A stretch of 64,000 bases of DNA from Pholiota molesta. Its lineage: Eukaryota; Basidiomycota; Agaricomycetes; Agaricales; Strophariaceae. This document shows, one piece after another, positions 13,574 through 25,245 of this stretch. The stretch spans positions 215,241 to 279,240 of the forward strand of contig JACGCK010000056.1 of the NCBI GenBank assembly GCA_014925825.1, in the 5' to 3' direction. Position 1 is the first letter of the stretch, and each line of letters begins with the position of its first letter. The notes under the pieces were generated by a model. It was not told the origin of the DNA. It searched no databases and saw only the letters and a program-made list of their open reading frames with translations. The position numbers were made by a program, and so were the translations under genes.

Positions 13574-13809
13574 ATGGCGGTTCGATGTCGCGGGAGGTCT
13601 AGTGGATTCCTGGCAGCCAATATCAACGTAAGTAATCTGTCTTTGATATGAATTCCGCGGGGAGATTTCAGTGCGCTTGTCAGAAATGGAAGGCGAAGCG
13701 CCTGGCGAAGAAGAAGCCCGCGCGTCTGGCAAGGGAGGAGAAGGAGCGGGCGGGGTTCATGTTGGCTCGCGAAGGCGGAAAAGGACACGGCGGAGGTGGT
13801 AGAGTCTAG
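13574..13809 (+). CDS. Candidate small basic protein (2 exons, 63 aa)
   Basis: ATG 13574 opens an 18-codon exon ending at a strong donor (13627|GTAAGT). A 44-nt intron ends in TTTCAG and a second exon (13672-13809) stays open for 46 codons. The product is Lys/Arg-rich, with a KRLAKKKPARLAREEKER stretch and a Gly-rich end. No family is recognised. The opposite strand is also open here, so this may be a chance exon pair; it is listed because of the good splice sites. Confidence 0.2.
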
Positions 13810-14300
13810 ACTCGCAGTCATCGGTGTTGTCGATTACATCACGCACGGAAGGAATGTTTCGGGGTGGTATTTCAGAGCTAGGAATGGGCCTTAGATTTTC
13901 TAGTTACACTCTTTGTAGTTTCAGTTAATGACCATTTCATTTTTGTTACATATGCGATTGAACTATGAAAGACGCGAGCGAAGACCAAGACAACGAAGCG
14001 AGTATAAGTAACGAGTATTTATCCTTTCGCCTTCGTGGTGAGTGAGAGAAATGGGAATGCATGGTGTGTTGGCATCGTCTTTACGGGCGCTTAGAGCATC
14101 TGATGTGTTCCCTGATTTATCCTTCATGCTTGCGAATGCGCTAGTAATTTCTTCTTGCGAGGACATACTGATATTGTTGTTCTTTTCTCTGGAAAACCAT
14201 CTGCTAATATTTCAGGTGCGTGGAATGAATTACTCAGATATGTTTGTCTTAGGCGCTCATAAGCATGTATAAGCATGTGTTTTCTATGTATATATACTCT

Positions 14301-14473
14301 AAGCGTGAACTAGCGTGTAGCGTGAAGGTAGCGTGAGGTAGCGTGAGGTAGCGTGGTCTGGCGTGAGGTAGCGTGAAGGTAGCGTGAGGTCGCGTGCAGT
14401 AGCGTGAAGGTAGCGTGAAGGTAGCGTGGAGGTAGCGTGATGTAGCGTGAAGGTAGCGTGGAGTAGCGTGGCC
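14301..14473 (+). repeat. TAGCGTG-type array C (about 17 units)
   Basis: The largest array: about 17 units of TAGCGTG plus a 3-4 base spacer (AGG, AAGG, GAGG), an almost strict 10-11 bp period over 170 bp. It is flanked by AT-rich DNA. Confidence 0.85.
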
Positions 14474-15146
14474 TTGTATGAACAACTGAGCTTATTTTCA
14501 TATAAATTAACTCATAGCAATGCAGGAACTTATGAGTATTATCACTATATTGTACATACTCTATTCTGCACAAGCGTTGCATAAGTGGAATGATTTTCGG
14601 TGTTTCGGGAGATGTTTATTGTTGTTTGGTTAGACCTTCTGAGTATACTAGTCAGCCCAACAAGCCTTTTATTCTATGTAACCGCTTGACCTATGAAGCA
14701 CAAAAGCATAACAGACAGATAGCCATTTAATACTTACATTTTTTCATGGACTTATTTGGCTGTCTTGGACGACAAAAAATCTGTTGCCTGCATTGCGAAT
14801 AATTATGTGTCACAGAAATATGTAACGTGTGACAGATTTGTCTAATAGCACTAATTCTGGTCTGTGCGCCCGCTACATGAACTAAACGTCTAAACAAAAC
14901 ATATATTTGGAGAGCATATTATCCATTGAACTGAATACCAAGATAAATAATGATGCAGAAGTGTTTTAGGAGAGATGATGAGCATTTAAAGTCCATAAGT
15001 TACTAGATAATCCATTTTCTGACTCTCTTGGCCCAAAGAAATTTGAAAAGTGATATTTTTATGAGGCCAGTATATCTACAATACACCTAGTAGCATTGAA
15101 CAGACTCTCGAGGCCACACAGCATCGAGAATTGGGCAAATGATGTT
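14474..15146. other. AT-rich gene-free DNA between arrays C and D
   Basis: No open frame of note, no recognisable gene or RNA. Confidence 0.5.
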
Positions 15147-15211
15147 TGCTAGCGTGGGCTAGCGTGCACGTGACTCACGCTAGCTACACGCTAGCCACGC
15201 TAATCCACGCG
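15147..15211. repeat. Palindromic TAGCGTG array D
   Basis: GCTAGCGTG units on the left arm face CACGCTAGC units on the right arm around a central CACGTG, giving an imperfect inverted repeat of about 60 bp that could form a hairpin or cruciform. It uses the same motif as arrays A-C. Confidence 0.75.
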
Positions 15212-16475
15212 AAAATCTAGTTGCCCTTCCAAGATGACTTTTATCTTTCTATATATGGCTGATGGATGTACTAAAAAGTTTCTGCGATATGGAAGCTTTT
15301 TTCGCTGTGACATGCCAGTAGACAAGTGATTGGAATTTGCATATGCATGCATGTATCATAGATTTTGGCGCTCATGCGTATCAAGCATTATTGCGAAGAT
15401 GCTAACGGATCATAATAATAAAATTAACCATGTTATAAGCTTGACTTTTTTCCTTCTTTTCTTTGAACGAAGCTTTGTCGTCCCGGCAGTTTTTCATCGT
15501 TTTTCAGGTTGAGAAATTTCGGGAGACTAGCACGCCATCTCTCTCCAAGATTATTCCTTAAAGCTTAGAAGATAGTAGTCAATCATAGCTACGAGATGAG
15601 TATTAGGAATACTATCGACATCTCAGATAGGGCGTTAGAAAACCAATATGCTGAATACCTGCCAGTGTTGCTGCCAGTGCTTCCATAGGCCCCATATTCC
15701 TTTGATCGGACCTAGATCACACTCAAATTAGCGGACTATAGTAGGTCTTAGTAGGTTATGAATCATGATGTGTTTACTACTAATTTCGGAGGCGCCCTCA
15801 GACCGGGCACGATTGACCGCTTTTCCTTCTTGCTTCCATCAGGTTTTCTTTTCGTCTCTCAGTGTTCATGCGCCCAGCTTTGACATTGAAAACGAGATGC
15901 ACATAATTGTACAGAACCACTCAAGTCCGAAGGGTCTCAACATAAGTAGCGTAGTACCCGCTACATCCTCACCAAGCGTTGGGCCTTCACGTTATATGCG
16001 TGCATTGCTAATACTTACATATGAAGTCTGGGACTCTGGGAACCCATTTGGGGTTATCTTTGGGTCTGTGCCGAAGTGCCATGTTCATTGCGGCTTCATT
16101 TTCCCGTGAAACTTTGCCATTCCGGGTGATTTTTGCCTGTTCAGGATAAGCCTTATGCTTACGCAGACCAGGAACGCTCATCGATAAGTACGACAATTTC
16201 TCAGATATCCTTCCATTTTCCCGGAACATGCATATGCAATATTACATGCGGATAAGCACATTCCGCAGGAAAGGCTTGGCTTTTTCTCTGGGCATAGTTC
16301 CCTCGTCACTGAAACTTGGTGTTGAATAGCCCTTCACCTTGTCCGACGTTTGGCCTCCAAGTTTACTCTATCCACACACTCTCTTTTTTCCGTTCGGGAT
16401 ATCTACCTGCAGATTTAAGCGCTCGAACACGCTGAGCCTATTCTTAACTGTTGTTATTTATACCCACTTTCCAAT
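15212..16475. other. Gene-poor DNA and promoter region of the KRE6/SKN1 gene
   Basis: No gene recognised. Pyrimidine-rich + strand sequence from about 16,320 to 16,470 precedes the ATG at 16476 and probably contains its promoter. Confidence 0.5.
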
Positions 16476-19391
16476 ATGAATCGGAATCCAGTTCTCCACC
16501 AAAACCCATCTTCAACGAGCTTACTGTCTGATGACCGCCCATCCTTCTCTTCAGCTCGGGCTTCCCTAGGACGCCAGTCTACTGCTTCTGCAGCGTCTAT
16601 ACCCAGCTCGCCTCGAACTCCTATGACACCGATCAGTCGATCGGAAGATGGGCATCCAGTACGCGCCTGCTTCAATTTTATCCTTATCTTGCGTATACTG
16701 AAAGGAATTCGCGTAGGCATCCCTCGCCGAAAAGGTTTGTCTTTCAATGTCGCTGTATTGAGTAGTTGATATCTGATCTCCTGCTACAGTATGCGCTACC
16801 TTCTTCACCCGCAACATGGGGAATGCCGCTTCTTATGAATAATCGGGAACCAGACGACTCCCTACATAATCCAGATCCACGACGGGATAGGAAAAGCGAT
16901 GCTGGGGGTCACATTTTCACTCTTCGTGGTTTAGGAAACCTGGGATGCCTCGCCATTCTTTGTCTAGGGACCATGATGCTGTTGTGCGTATCCTGCCATC
17001 TTTTCGCTTACACCACATCTGACACCGATTCATTTCTCTAGCGCCGGTTTGTTTCTCTCTCTCTCACCGCTACAAAAGAAACGTACTGAATTCACCGAAG
17101 GCTATCCCGTTCTGTCGCATTACATGCGTCAGAAGCTGACCAACCAAGGTGGTTTTAATCTGGGAGGGATCAATGCGACAGGCCAGATACCTGACCTGCC
17201 GGGGAACTACGGACTGGTAGACAAAGATACACCCGAGTCGGCAAAAACTCTCAAGTCGTATCACAATGACGACGATCTTGTTCTGGTATTCTCGGACGAG
17301 TTCAACGCTGACGGTCGGACCTTCTATCCTGGAGACGATCCATTTTGGGAGGGTGTAGATCTGCATTACTGGGGAACTGTAAGTTCTCAAATAATCTCTT
17401 ATATCTAACACAGGCTGACCATATTTTATAGGAGGATAAAGAGTGGTATGATCCTGTTCAAGGTTCGGCCTCAGTGCTCAGCACGGTATCTATATCATTC
17501 CTCTGACTTTCCCTCTATTCAAAGCTACGACCAAAGATGGCAAATTGCACATGAGGTTGGATCTTGTTGATGATCCAATAGACAATCACAACATGACCTA
17601 TAAGTCCGGAATGGTGCGTATTTACATTGTATATACTCCAAAAATATTGATCGGATTGTCAGATCCAAACATGGTAATTCGCTATTTTTTTTTACAAACA
17701 AGCTGTATTGCTAAATGTCGTAAAGGAACAAATTCTGCTTCACTGGTGGTATGGTGATTGGTGTGTATCTCTGAGTTTTTCAATGTTTATTTTTAATGAT
17801 GCAACATTTTTTGACTTGAATAAATAGCTAGTGTCCAACTGCCGGGGTCAAGTAATGTCAGGTACGAGCCCTCCTGCTTGGTGCTTTCATTTTCTTACTT
17901 AAAAATCCGAATAAAGTGGTCTGTGGCCTGCTGTGTGAGTCACATCAAACCCAGAATATCTCTGTTCTTATTTCTTTTTGTGTTAGTTGGTCTATGGGAA
18001 ATTTAGGTCGAGCAGGCTATGGAGCCAGTGTGGAAGGTCTCGTACGTGCATTCATTCCCCGCTATTATTCATCGGTATTTATTCTGATGTCTTGTAAAGT
18101 GGCCATACAGTTACGACAGCTGCGATGTGGGGACACTGCCCAACCAAACATACCCTAATTCGGCAACTCCTATCGCAGCTACTGAGGGCGGTGATCCTAA
18201 AGCAAATGGCTATCTCGTGAGGAACTATGCAGTAGATTGATTCAGTATTTGGATCGCTGATTCATACCAGTCATACCTTGCAGGCCAGCGGCTATGTATG
18301 CGCTCTTACTGAACCAAGTCGAGGGTACCACTGACTTTCTTCAGCCGCTTGTACTTGTCCTGGAGAATCGCACCCTGGGCCCATGAAATCGGACGGAACA
18401 TATGTTGGCCGTGCAGCCCCCGAAATCGATGCTCTTGAAGCAACTGTAACAGATGGCATAGGATATGTAGGGCTGATTCTCGTATTTTTACATGGATTCG
18501 AGCTGATCTTTTCTCAGGTCTCTTTGTCTGCTCAATTTGCCCCATTCAACGTGCGCAATACTAAATATGCATGAGGGACAGATGTTGGTCTAACTTAATT
18601 ATACAGGCGAAGTATTCAATCGTGAAGGACAACACTACCACGGCATTCGACGATCCCGAGAGGACTGTCTTGAACCCATATCGAGGAAGTGTGTACCATC
18701 TATTTAATTTGTGCCCATGTTACTAATCGTTTTGCCAGGCCGCTATCAACAAACGGCAAGTGGGTTGGGACTGACAAACCCAGATTGCTACGAGATACCC
18801 GGAACGTGCTTCGCCCTGTATGGTTTCGAATATCAACCAGGGTAAATGGCACCACTAAATTTCATATGAATTTGGTTTAATCTCTTCTTCAGGTTTGATA
18901 ATGCTTATATCACTTGGATCAACGAGGTTCGGGCTTGGACGCTTTATTCATCAGCGTTGGTGGCCGATAGCTCCGTTGAAATTGGTCGCCGTTCAATTCC
19001 ACAAGAGCCAATGGTAATTTCGTTGTCGATACCTCTTAGAATTTCCATTGACATATTGCATCTTTTAGTATCTCATCACCAATCTTGGCATCTCTGAAAG
19101 CTTCGGTACAATTGACACTACCAACCTCAAATTCCCGGTAACGATGCTGGTTGATTACATCCGTGTGTATCAGCGGAAAGACCAAATCAACGTCGGCTGC
19201 AGCCCAGACGGATTCCCTACCAAGGATTACATCAACACGTACGTGCTCGATATCGTGCTTGGCGATACATTATATACTTATTGCAATAACACAGCTACAT
19301 GGAAGCTTACACAAACCCTAACTTGACGGTCTGGTCGGATTTCGGGCAGCCATGGCCCAAGAACAGCCTATCAGCTAACGGTTGTAATTAA
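16476..19391 (+). CDS. KRE6/SKN1-type GH16 beta-glucan synthesis protein (21 exons, 606 aa)
   Basis: A type II membrane protein needed for beta-1,6-glucan in the cell wall. Exons: 16476-16658, 16717-16734, 16790-16983, 17042-17046, 17101-17378, 17432-17462, 17525-17613, 17663-17673, 17726-17760, 17828-17861, 17917-17934, 17987-18041, 18100-18216, 18271-18295, 18345-18466, 18518-18550, 18607-18688, 18739-18841, 18893-19013, 19069-19238, 19295-19391. The sum is exactly 607 codons. After a Ser-rich cytosolic N-terminus come HNPDPRRDRK, one transmembrane segment (LGCLAILCLGTMML), and the SKN1 domain with EFNADGRTFYPGDDPFWEGVD, NKFCFTGG, WSMGNLGRAGYGA and the GH16-like acidic motif PEIDALE. The 5-nt exon 4 and 11-nt exon 8 are inferred from frame and motif continuity. 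Confidence 0.93.
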
Positions 19392-19685
19392 AACACTTTG
19401 TACTGATTTCAAGCATCAGTGTATTGTGCAGTCTGGCTATGCTCATCTTGCAAACTATTCCCGGACCCAGGCAAACTTCTTTCAATTCCTTTAGCACGCC
19501 GACGCACTATTCTAGAGACTCTGGAGGTCGATCCTTTCGTGTTTATTACCATATTTATGTAGATAGTTCAGCCGTTTAGCAAGTGGTTATCATTTTGCAT
19601 TGTTGTCGATGCGGTTTTAGTCCGACCAACAAGAAAATCCGACACTTTTGGTCCATTCTACGTCTCGACATGTACTGAAATGATC

Positions 19686-20930
19686 TCATGAAAAATTAAT
19701 GCCTCTATATGTCGTAAGCTGTGACTTCATGCGAGCGGCCTGAAGAGGCGTATAATTGTTCATGCAGGAATCATTTGCATAGTCCATGTAATTATCTAAG
19801 TAGAGGCTCCATAAGTCAACAAGCTTGTATGTGCTAGCAGAGAGAGAACTCACGGAATGGATCAGTTCCGGGGCCCGAACATGTGTCGCGAGATTGAGGG
19901 CATCCGCTAGCGGGACTGGCTTCTGCAGGCGTGTCCGAAACATAATCTCCGTCACCCGAGCATCCACCCTAACCAGATACCCGGCCACTCAGTTATCGCA
20001 TCAATATGGGGTGAAAATCTGGTACTTACCTGGAATGTGTGATAGAGACCGTGCCAATGTCCCGACTCATGGGTCAGCGTGCGCCCGAGGTTGTATGGTG
20101 CTGTTCTGCCCCCGTGGAGAGTGCTATAGAGGATGACGACACCGTCGTCTGCCATGTTGCCTGCAACTGTAATTGGGAAGGTAGAATAACCAAGCAGCCC
20201 GGCGAATGAGCCTGTGAAGCTAACGGGGTGTTGTCAACCTGGGAAGCAAACCAGGTATGTGAGAAAATCTGGATACCTGACAGTATATACGTTGAGATCT
20301 CCGGCACCACCCTTTCGAAGGGCTTGCTTCATTGCAGTGTTCTGAGAACTATGTATGGGTGGATTATGAGTTAAAAAAGCGACAATTCAGTCTAGAAAAA
20401 ATCTTACGTTCCGGGTCCACAGTTTGTGAACCAATCGTCATTAGCCGTCGTCGTGACGCTCTTCAGATTGAAAGAAATCCCCGTGGATGCATAATCCGAA
20501 TTGATGACTTGGATTTGATTGTGAACATCAGTGAGCCTGACGATTAAGAGTGAGTTTTTATGAGAGAATGTCAGTGTTGCGCATATCAATCATATCGATA
20601 GACTTACGAGAGTTGACCAGCACCTGTGCTTGAGGTGATGATGTGGAAGTAGACCTGAATGACGGCTGAGGAGCCTGTAGATTCAATTCCATCTGCATTT
20701 GGGACGGAGTCAACTTTGAATTGCCGTTCATATTCCGCCAGGGTGCTGGGGTCGCTCTCTGTGCCACATGTTCTTGGATCGAAAGGTCAACATCCGCAAC
20801 GCGCAAATTGAGGGACCACAATATGGACCTACCTCGAAAGCTTGTCTGAGACTTCTAAAAATGGCGTCCATGGAACGGCCAGCGCAGAGAGGATGCCGGT
20901 AAGCACAACGAATGCAATTGGGAAGAGCAT
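19686..20930 (-). CDS. Secreted M43B (pappalysin-like) zinc metalloprotease (7 exons, 292 aa)
   Basis: Extracellular protease. Exons in reading order: 20833-20930, 20608-20772, 20408-20536, 20277-20348, 20030-20219, 19854-19968, 19686-19795; the sum is 293 codons. The N-terminus [18 protein letters not shown] is a signal peptide. An RTCGT propeptide motif follows, then the extended zinc site [11 protein letters not shown] (HExxHxxGxxH), [14 protein letters not shown] and [11 protein letters not shown] with paired cysteines, and the Met-turn NYMDY. The junctions were fixed by these motifs; for example the phase-1 last intron (19796-19853) produces DPFHNYMDY. It is convergent with the KRE6/SKN1 gene, 294 bp apart. 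All catalytic residues are present, so it is likely active. Confidence 0.93.
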
Positions 20931-21545
20931 GATAGCGAAAGATGCACGAATTAACGAGAAAGAAAAGCAAGTTGCCCAGGTATTGGGTATTGGGATCTAT
21001 GCGTATTCGGACCAGCGAGCAAGACGTAGAATCGATTCAGAATACACCAGTACTTATACACAGCGCAGACCGCATTGAAAAGAGAATGTCTCGGTCGTGT
21101 CTATTGGAATCGAGGCTACTTCATGGATCGACAAATCAGTTCACAGAGAAATGACGTGGACTGTGAGCCTCGTAGAGTAAGAGTTCATAAAGGCAGGGAA
21201 CCCTCTGCGAGTGTCCTCGTGGAATCGTCTCCAAATCGTCTCTTCCATACTTTGTGTTGCCGTTATTATTAGGACGAGAGATTTAGTTGTTGAAGTTTAA
21301 GCAAGTATCTGGCATGCGATTGACCATCGAGAGATCAAGACATTTTTCTTAGATGAATCAATGATGGTGGTAAGAAGGCAACACTGTAGTCGCCAGGAGC
21401 AGCAAGTACAAGTTCGGCCTTGCCCGAGTCTTTAAATAGATCTGCTACCGTCGCTTGAATCAGCTTGCTCTTGGCTTGCTCCAGGCTTGTTCTGTCATAT
21501 TTTCTTCGCTCAGAGTTTCCAAGGGTTGAGTCTGTCTAGGGCTCC
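20931..21545. other. Divergent promoter region between the M43B protease and the PA-like gene
   Basis: About 615 bp shared by two divergently transcribed secreted-protein genes. No clear TATA box or other gene seen. Confidence 0.5.
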
Positions 21546-22631
21546 ATGGCTATTGTTCCCTCGCGATATCTTTTGCTCTGGGTGTCACTGGTCCAATTTA
21601 TTGCATTCCTCACTGGCGCCTACGGTTTTATTCCTGCTTTCCCAACAAATAACACAGCAGCGTTGGTTTCTGACGTTTACAATGCCACGAATGCCACGGA
21701 TGCCTCTGTTTTGAGCGCTCGATGGTTTGCTCCCGGGTCTGTTCTCTCTCCTCTGGTTAAACTCCCTGATCTCACTTACGAATATCTCGCAGGTCATTCA
21801 ATACCAGTATATCTTACTCTGTGGCCGGAAGCAACAGTTCAGGCATAAGCACGGTCCGTGTCATATTCTTCCTCTTAGATTGATGTCGAGCTCTGCGCTT
21901 ATAATATTCCTGACTTGAAGGGTGTTCTGGTTCATTTCTCAGAAAAGAATGTTAATCAAACAACGCCGGCAAGTAGGTTTTTAAATATTTTATCGTCTCG
22001 GAATCTATATTCAACAACACATAGCTACAACGCCATGGATAGCCTTCGTATCTTGCGATTTTAATTCTACTGCAGGATCTCAAATGGACGACATATTTGA
22101 TCTGGCACATTCGAAGGGTGCAATTTCTGCCGTAAATACTAGTGTGAACCTCTCAATTTTCATTTCATCTGACGAAGCTTCTAGGTGCTGTATACGGTTT
22201 ACTCCGTCGCGTGCATATTGAATCCAGAATATCTGGCTTCGTCTAAATATCCTCACCCCATCGATGTTTTCTCCACGCAAGGATTAGCCTCATCTCGATT
22301 GCTCGAATCGCTATTCAGCCAACTACCAATCGCCGGTCAGCTTGACCACACAACCCTGCTCACGTACGACTCCCTACAACTCAATAATTCTGCCAACGAC
22401 ATTGAGCAATCAATCAAAGCTGGTGGTCCGTTGTCACCTGGATATCTCTTGACCACATTAGAGGCTCGGAATGGCACGTCCAACAATATGTCCACAGTAA
22501 ATGTCACTCAGCCTGCTGGGAGTAACTCGACCAAAGTGGACTCTAGCGAGGGAACTTCTGTTTATGAGGGTCAAGGGACTCGCATGTTAGCTGGGTTGCT
22601 ACTAGGATTCCTTGTAATATACACTTTTTGA
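21546..22631 (+). CDS. Secreted membrane- or GPI-anchored protein with a PA-like ectodomain (5 exons, 299 aa)
   Basis: Exons: 21546-21736, 21793-21853, 21879-21972, 22025-22131, 22185-22631 (300 codons). The N-terminus has a hydrophobic signal (LLLWVSLVQFIAFLTGAYG). The ectodomain is rich in NxS/T sites and has IDVELCAYNIPDL, WIAFVSCDFNST, DDIFDLAHSKGA and an IDVFSTQGLASSR block. These resemble the luminal protease-associated-like region found in front of fungal transmembrane RING proteins (from memory of the family, not a search). The protein ends after a hydrophobic segment (MLAGLLLGFLVIYTF) with no RING, so it may be GPI-anchored or a truncated relative. Intron 21854-21878 would be only 25 nt, so that junction is doubtful and the reading may differ there. 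Confidence 0.6.
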
Positions 22632-22813
22632 ACGCGAACACGAACTTTGAACTTTTGCACATTTGGGTTCAATTTGGGTTATGATTTGGTTATGATGATG
22701 GGAGAACAAGCACAATGATGGCGACGAGGGCGGGAAGCGATTACATAATGCAGCGTGGTTCAGATGCACGAGGTTGTTTTGAACAAGTTGGCGCTGGTCT
22801 CCGCACCGACGAC

Positions 22814-25245
22814 ATGGACGTTGCAAGTGCCAGCCTTCTCAACTCTTGTATCGTAATGCTGAACCAATTCTAGGATGCTGTACAACCTACGCGAAACTCG
22901 CCTTTTATCAACTTTTTCGATATCTCGAACAACTTTCCATGGCAAGAACCACGCCCAGAGCAAATCCGCCAACGGCGAGCGTTGATGCACGATACCCTTC
23001 TTTTCGACGTTCTGTTAATGTCTGGAGGTGTTATCGAGCCGTACCTGTATTATCCACCTGATGACCCGCAGTCTCTGCAAACACTACTGGACATCATCGA
23101 GTCTTCTACCTACGACACACTGAAGAAGGACTGCCTTGTTTATTACTTATTGAAGTGGCACCAAGACGGTCGCGAACGTAACTTTCAACAGCAGCGGTGT
23201 ATACCTCCCCAATTTGCCGCGCTTTCGGACGCGTATTGGCATCTTGACACGGGCATAAATGTACCGGTATGTCTCCGTCAACCTTTAATGCGATCCTTAT
23301 TGAATTGCACACAATAGAGAGCAGTGGCCATCCTTTCCGACGCGCGAATAAACAGAGACTATGCATCCAAAATCATTCACGCCATTTCCCTGTCGCCTAA
23401 TTCGGAACCTCTTATTCGAAGATACGTCCAAACGGCAAAGCCACTTCTCATTGAGCCTCTCGACATTGAATGCTACGCGTTGGCTTTGGCGGAGTCGAGT
23501 ATCTTGGAGGCGTGGCAATTCTCGCGGACGTTCAACGAAGCAGATTCCATGCGGGCTCGGTTGTTCAAAAAGATAGTTGAATGGACGGTTACCCGTATGA
23601 ACAATCTATTAAATATCATTTTTCTTTGCTGACCGTCTTCTTAGCCAACCCCCGACCAATTGCTCTCTCGCAACTAATTACACTCCCGCTTTCCACTTTC
23701 GAGGAAGATGTCTTCAACAACTTCGTCCAAAAACCACCATCTTCCATCAAATTCTCGGCGGTAGCCATTCTGCAGGACCTAATATGTGTTCGCCTTATCC
23801 AAGGCGGCCGGTACAGTGAAGCCATCAAATTGGATCACCAATTCACGTCCATAACATCACCCAAAAACCTTCCACTGACGAAAGACCGTTCAAAAATGGT
23901 CCACGATGTCTATACCGCCCTACCATCCATCGAACGCTCCATGATCGACTCCGAACTCGACCCTACCACAGTTCAGCCAGCGCCTCTCGTGCCAAAGCCT
24001 CCTTCCCCAGCCCGCAGACCCGCTCCACCCCAAGAGGAACCAGGAGACATTTCTCTATCGCAATCCTGGGAGGACGTGCACATGCCCGACCTGCAGGCGA
24101 CCCAAGCGACGCCCTTGCGCGACGTGCGGGTGCCTACTGCCACTCCCAAACTCGGCGCCGCTTTGCCGTCGACCGCTACCCCAGGCGGCGCTCCCATCCT
24201 GCCCATCAACTTCAGTGGTATCGCCAGCACCAGCAAGGCGACGCCGCGCAAGAGCCTGCCGCTGTCTGCCTTGCCTCTGACGTCATCCGTGGCGAAAGCA
24301 CGGCCGTCGCTGAGCGGGGTCGGGCAGCGGATGGCGCTTGGCGGCAGTCCTGCTGTCTCCTCTCCAGCGAGCGGTGTGAGAATGCCAGCGCTCGGCACGC
24401 CGACGTTCACCCCGGCGAGTCGCCAGCAGAACGCGTTCTACAAGCCCCCGCCGCAGAAAACGAATGGGGTGAAGCGTGCGTTTGAAGAAGAGGTTAGCCA
24501 TAGTCCGGAACGCCCGGATGCGGTTGTGCAGGATATGGACGTGGATATGGAAGTTCAGATTGAAGAGGAAGAGGTTTTCGTTCGGGACAAGCAAAAGGGT
24601 GCCGAGGCCGAAAAAGAAAAGGAGAAACTTAATGGACGTGGACGGAGGCGCGGGAGGATCAGCGCTGCGACTGAGGAACCGGAAGAGGAAGAAGAGAACG
24701 TCCTTCAGTATTCCGTTTTCGGGACTAGCAAAGAACCCGAAGCATCACCGCCCTCCTTGCGCAGGAAGGCCGCCAAAAAGAAGGCCCCGCCAGGTTCATT
24801 CGCGGTCTCGGAGGACGAAGACGCCATGGACGAGGACCACGATGGGCGCCAACCGCGCAAGACTACAAGAACGCGCAAATCCACCAGTCGTGCGGATGTC
24901 GAGGAACCACAGGCGAAGCCTCCCGCGAAGAAGGCCCGCCAGATCAAGGAGAAGGATCTGAGCCGGAGTATACCCGGTGGCTTTGGGGATGAGGAGCCGG
25001 AGCAGGAGGAAGAGGACCAGGTTGCGCCGCTGCGCGCCCCGTCGCCGCCACGGAGAGGCGCGCGTAAACTCCGTGCGTCTCTGTCCGTCGAGTCCTCGGT
25101 GGACGAGACGGAAGGGGTCAAGACGAGACGGCGCTCGTCGAGGCTGACGACAAATGGGAGTGTCCATGGGGGCTCGCCTGAACCTCCGTCTGCGCCAAAA
25201 ACTAGGAAGACAGCGACGAGGACGGCGAAGAAAAAGAAGAACTAG
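22814..25245 (+). CDS. ELYS-domain nuclear pore complex protein (4 exons, 758 aa)
   Basis: A fungal ELYS-like nucleoporin, a chromatin-associated pore component related to S. pombe Ely5. Exons: 22814-22819, 22874-23266, 23318-23594, 23645-25245 (759 codons). The N-terminal 300 aa carry the alpha-helical ELYS domain: FPWQEPRPEQIRQRR, LLFDVLLMSGGV, YYLLKWHQDGRE, FAALSDAYWHLD, PNPRPIALSQL and LQDLICVRLIQGGRY. The C-terminal half is disordered, with TP/SP sites, acidic patches and a Lys/Arg-rich tail ending KKKKN, probably nuclear and DNA-contacting. The 6-nt first exon (ATG GAC) is inferred from frame and from the matching start in relatives; its donor GTTGCA is weak, so the true start may differ. 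Confidence 0.88.
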
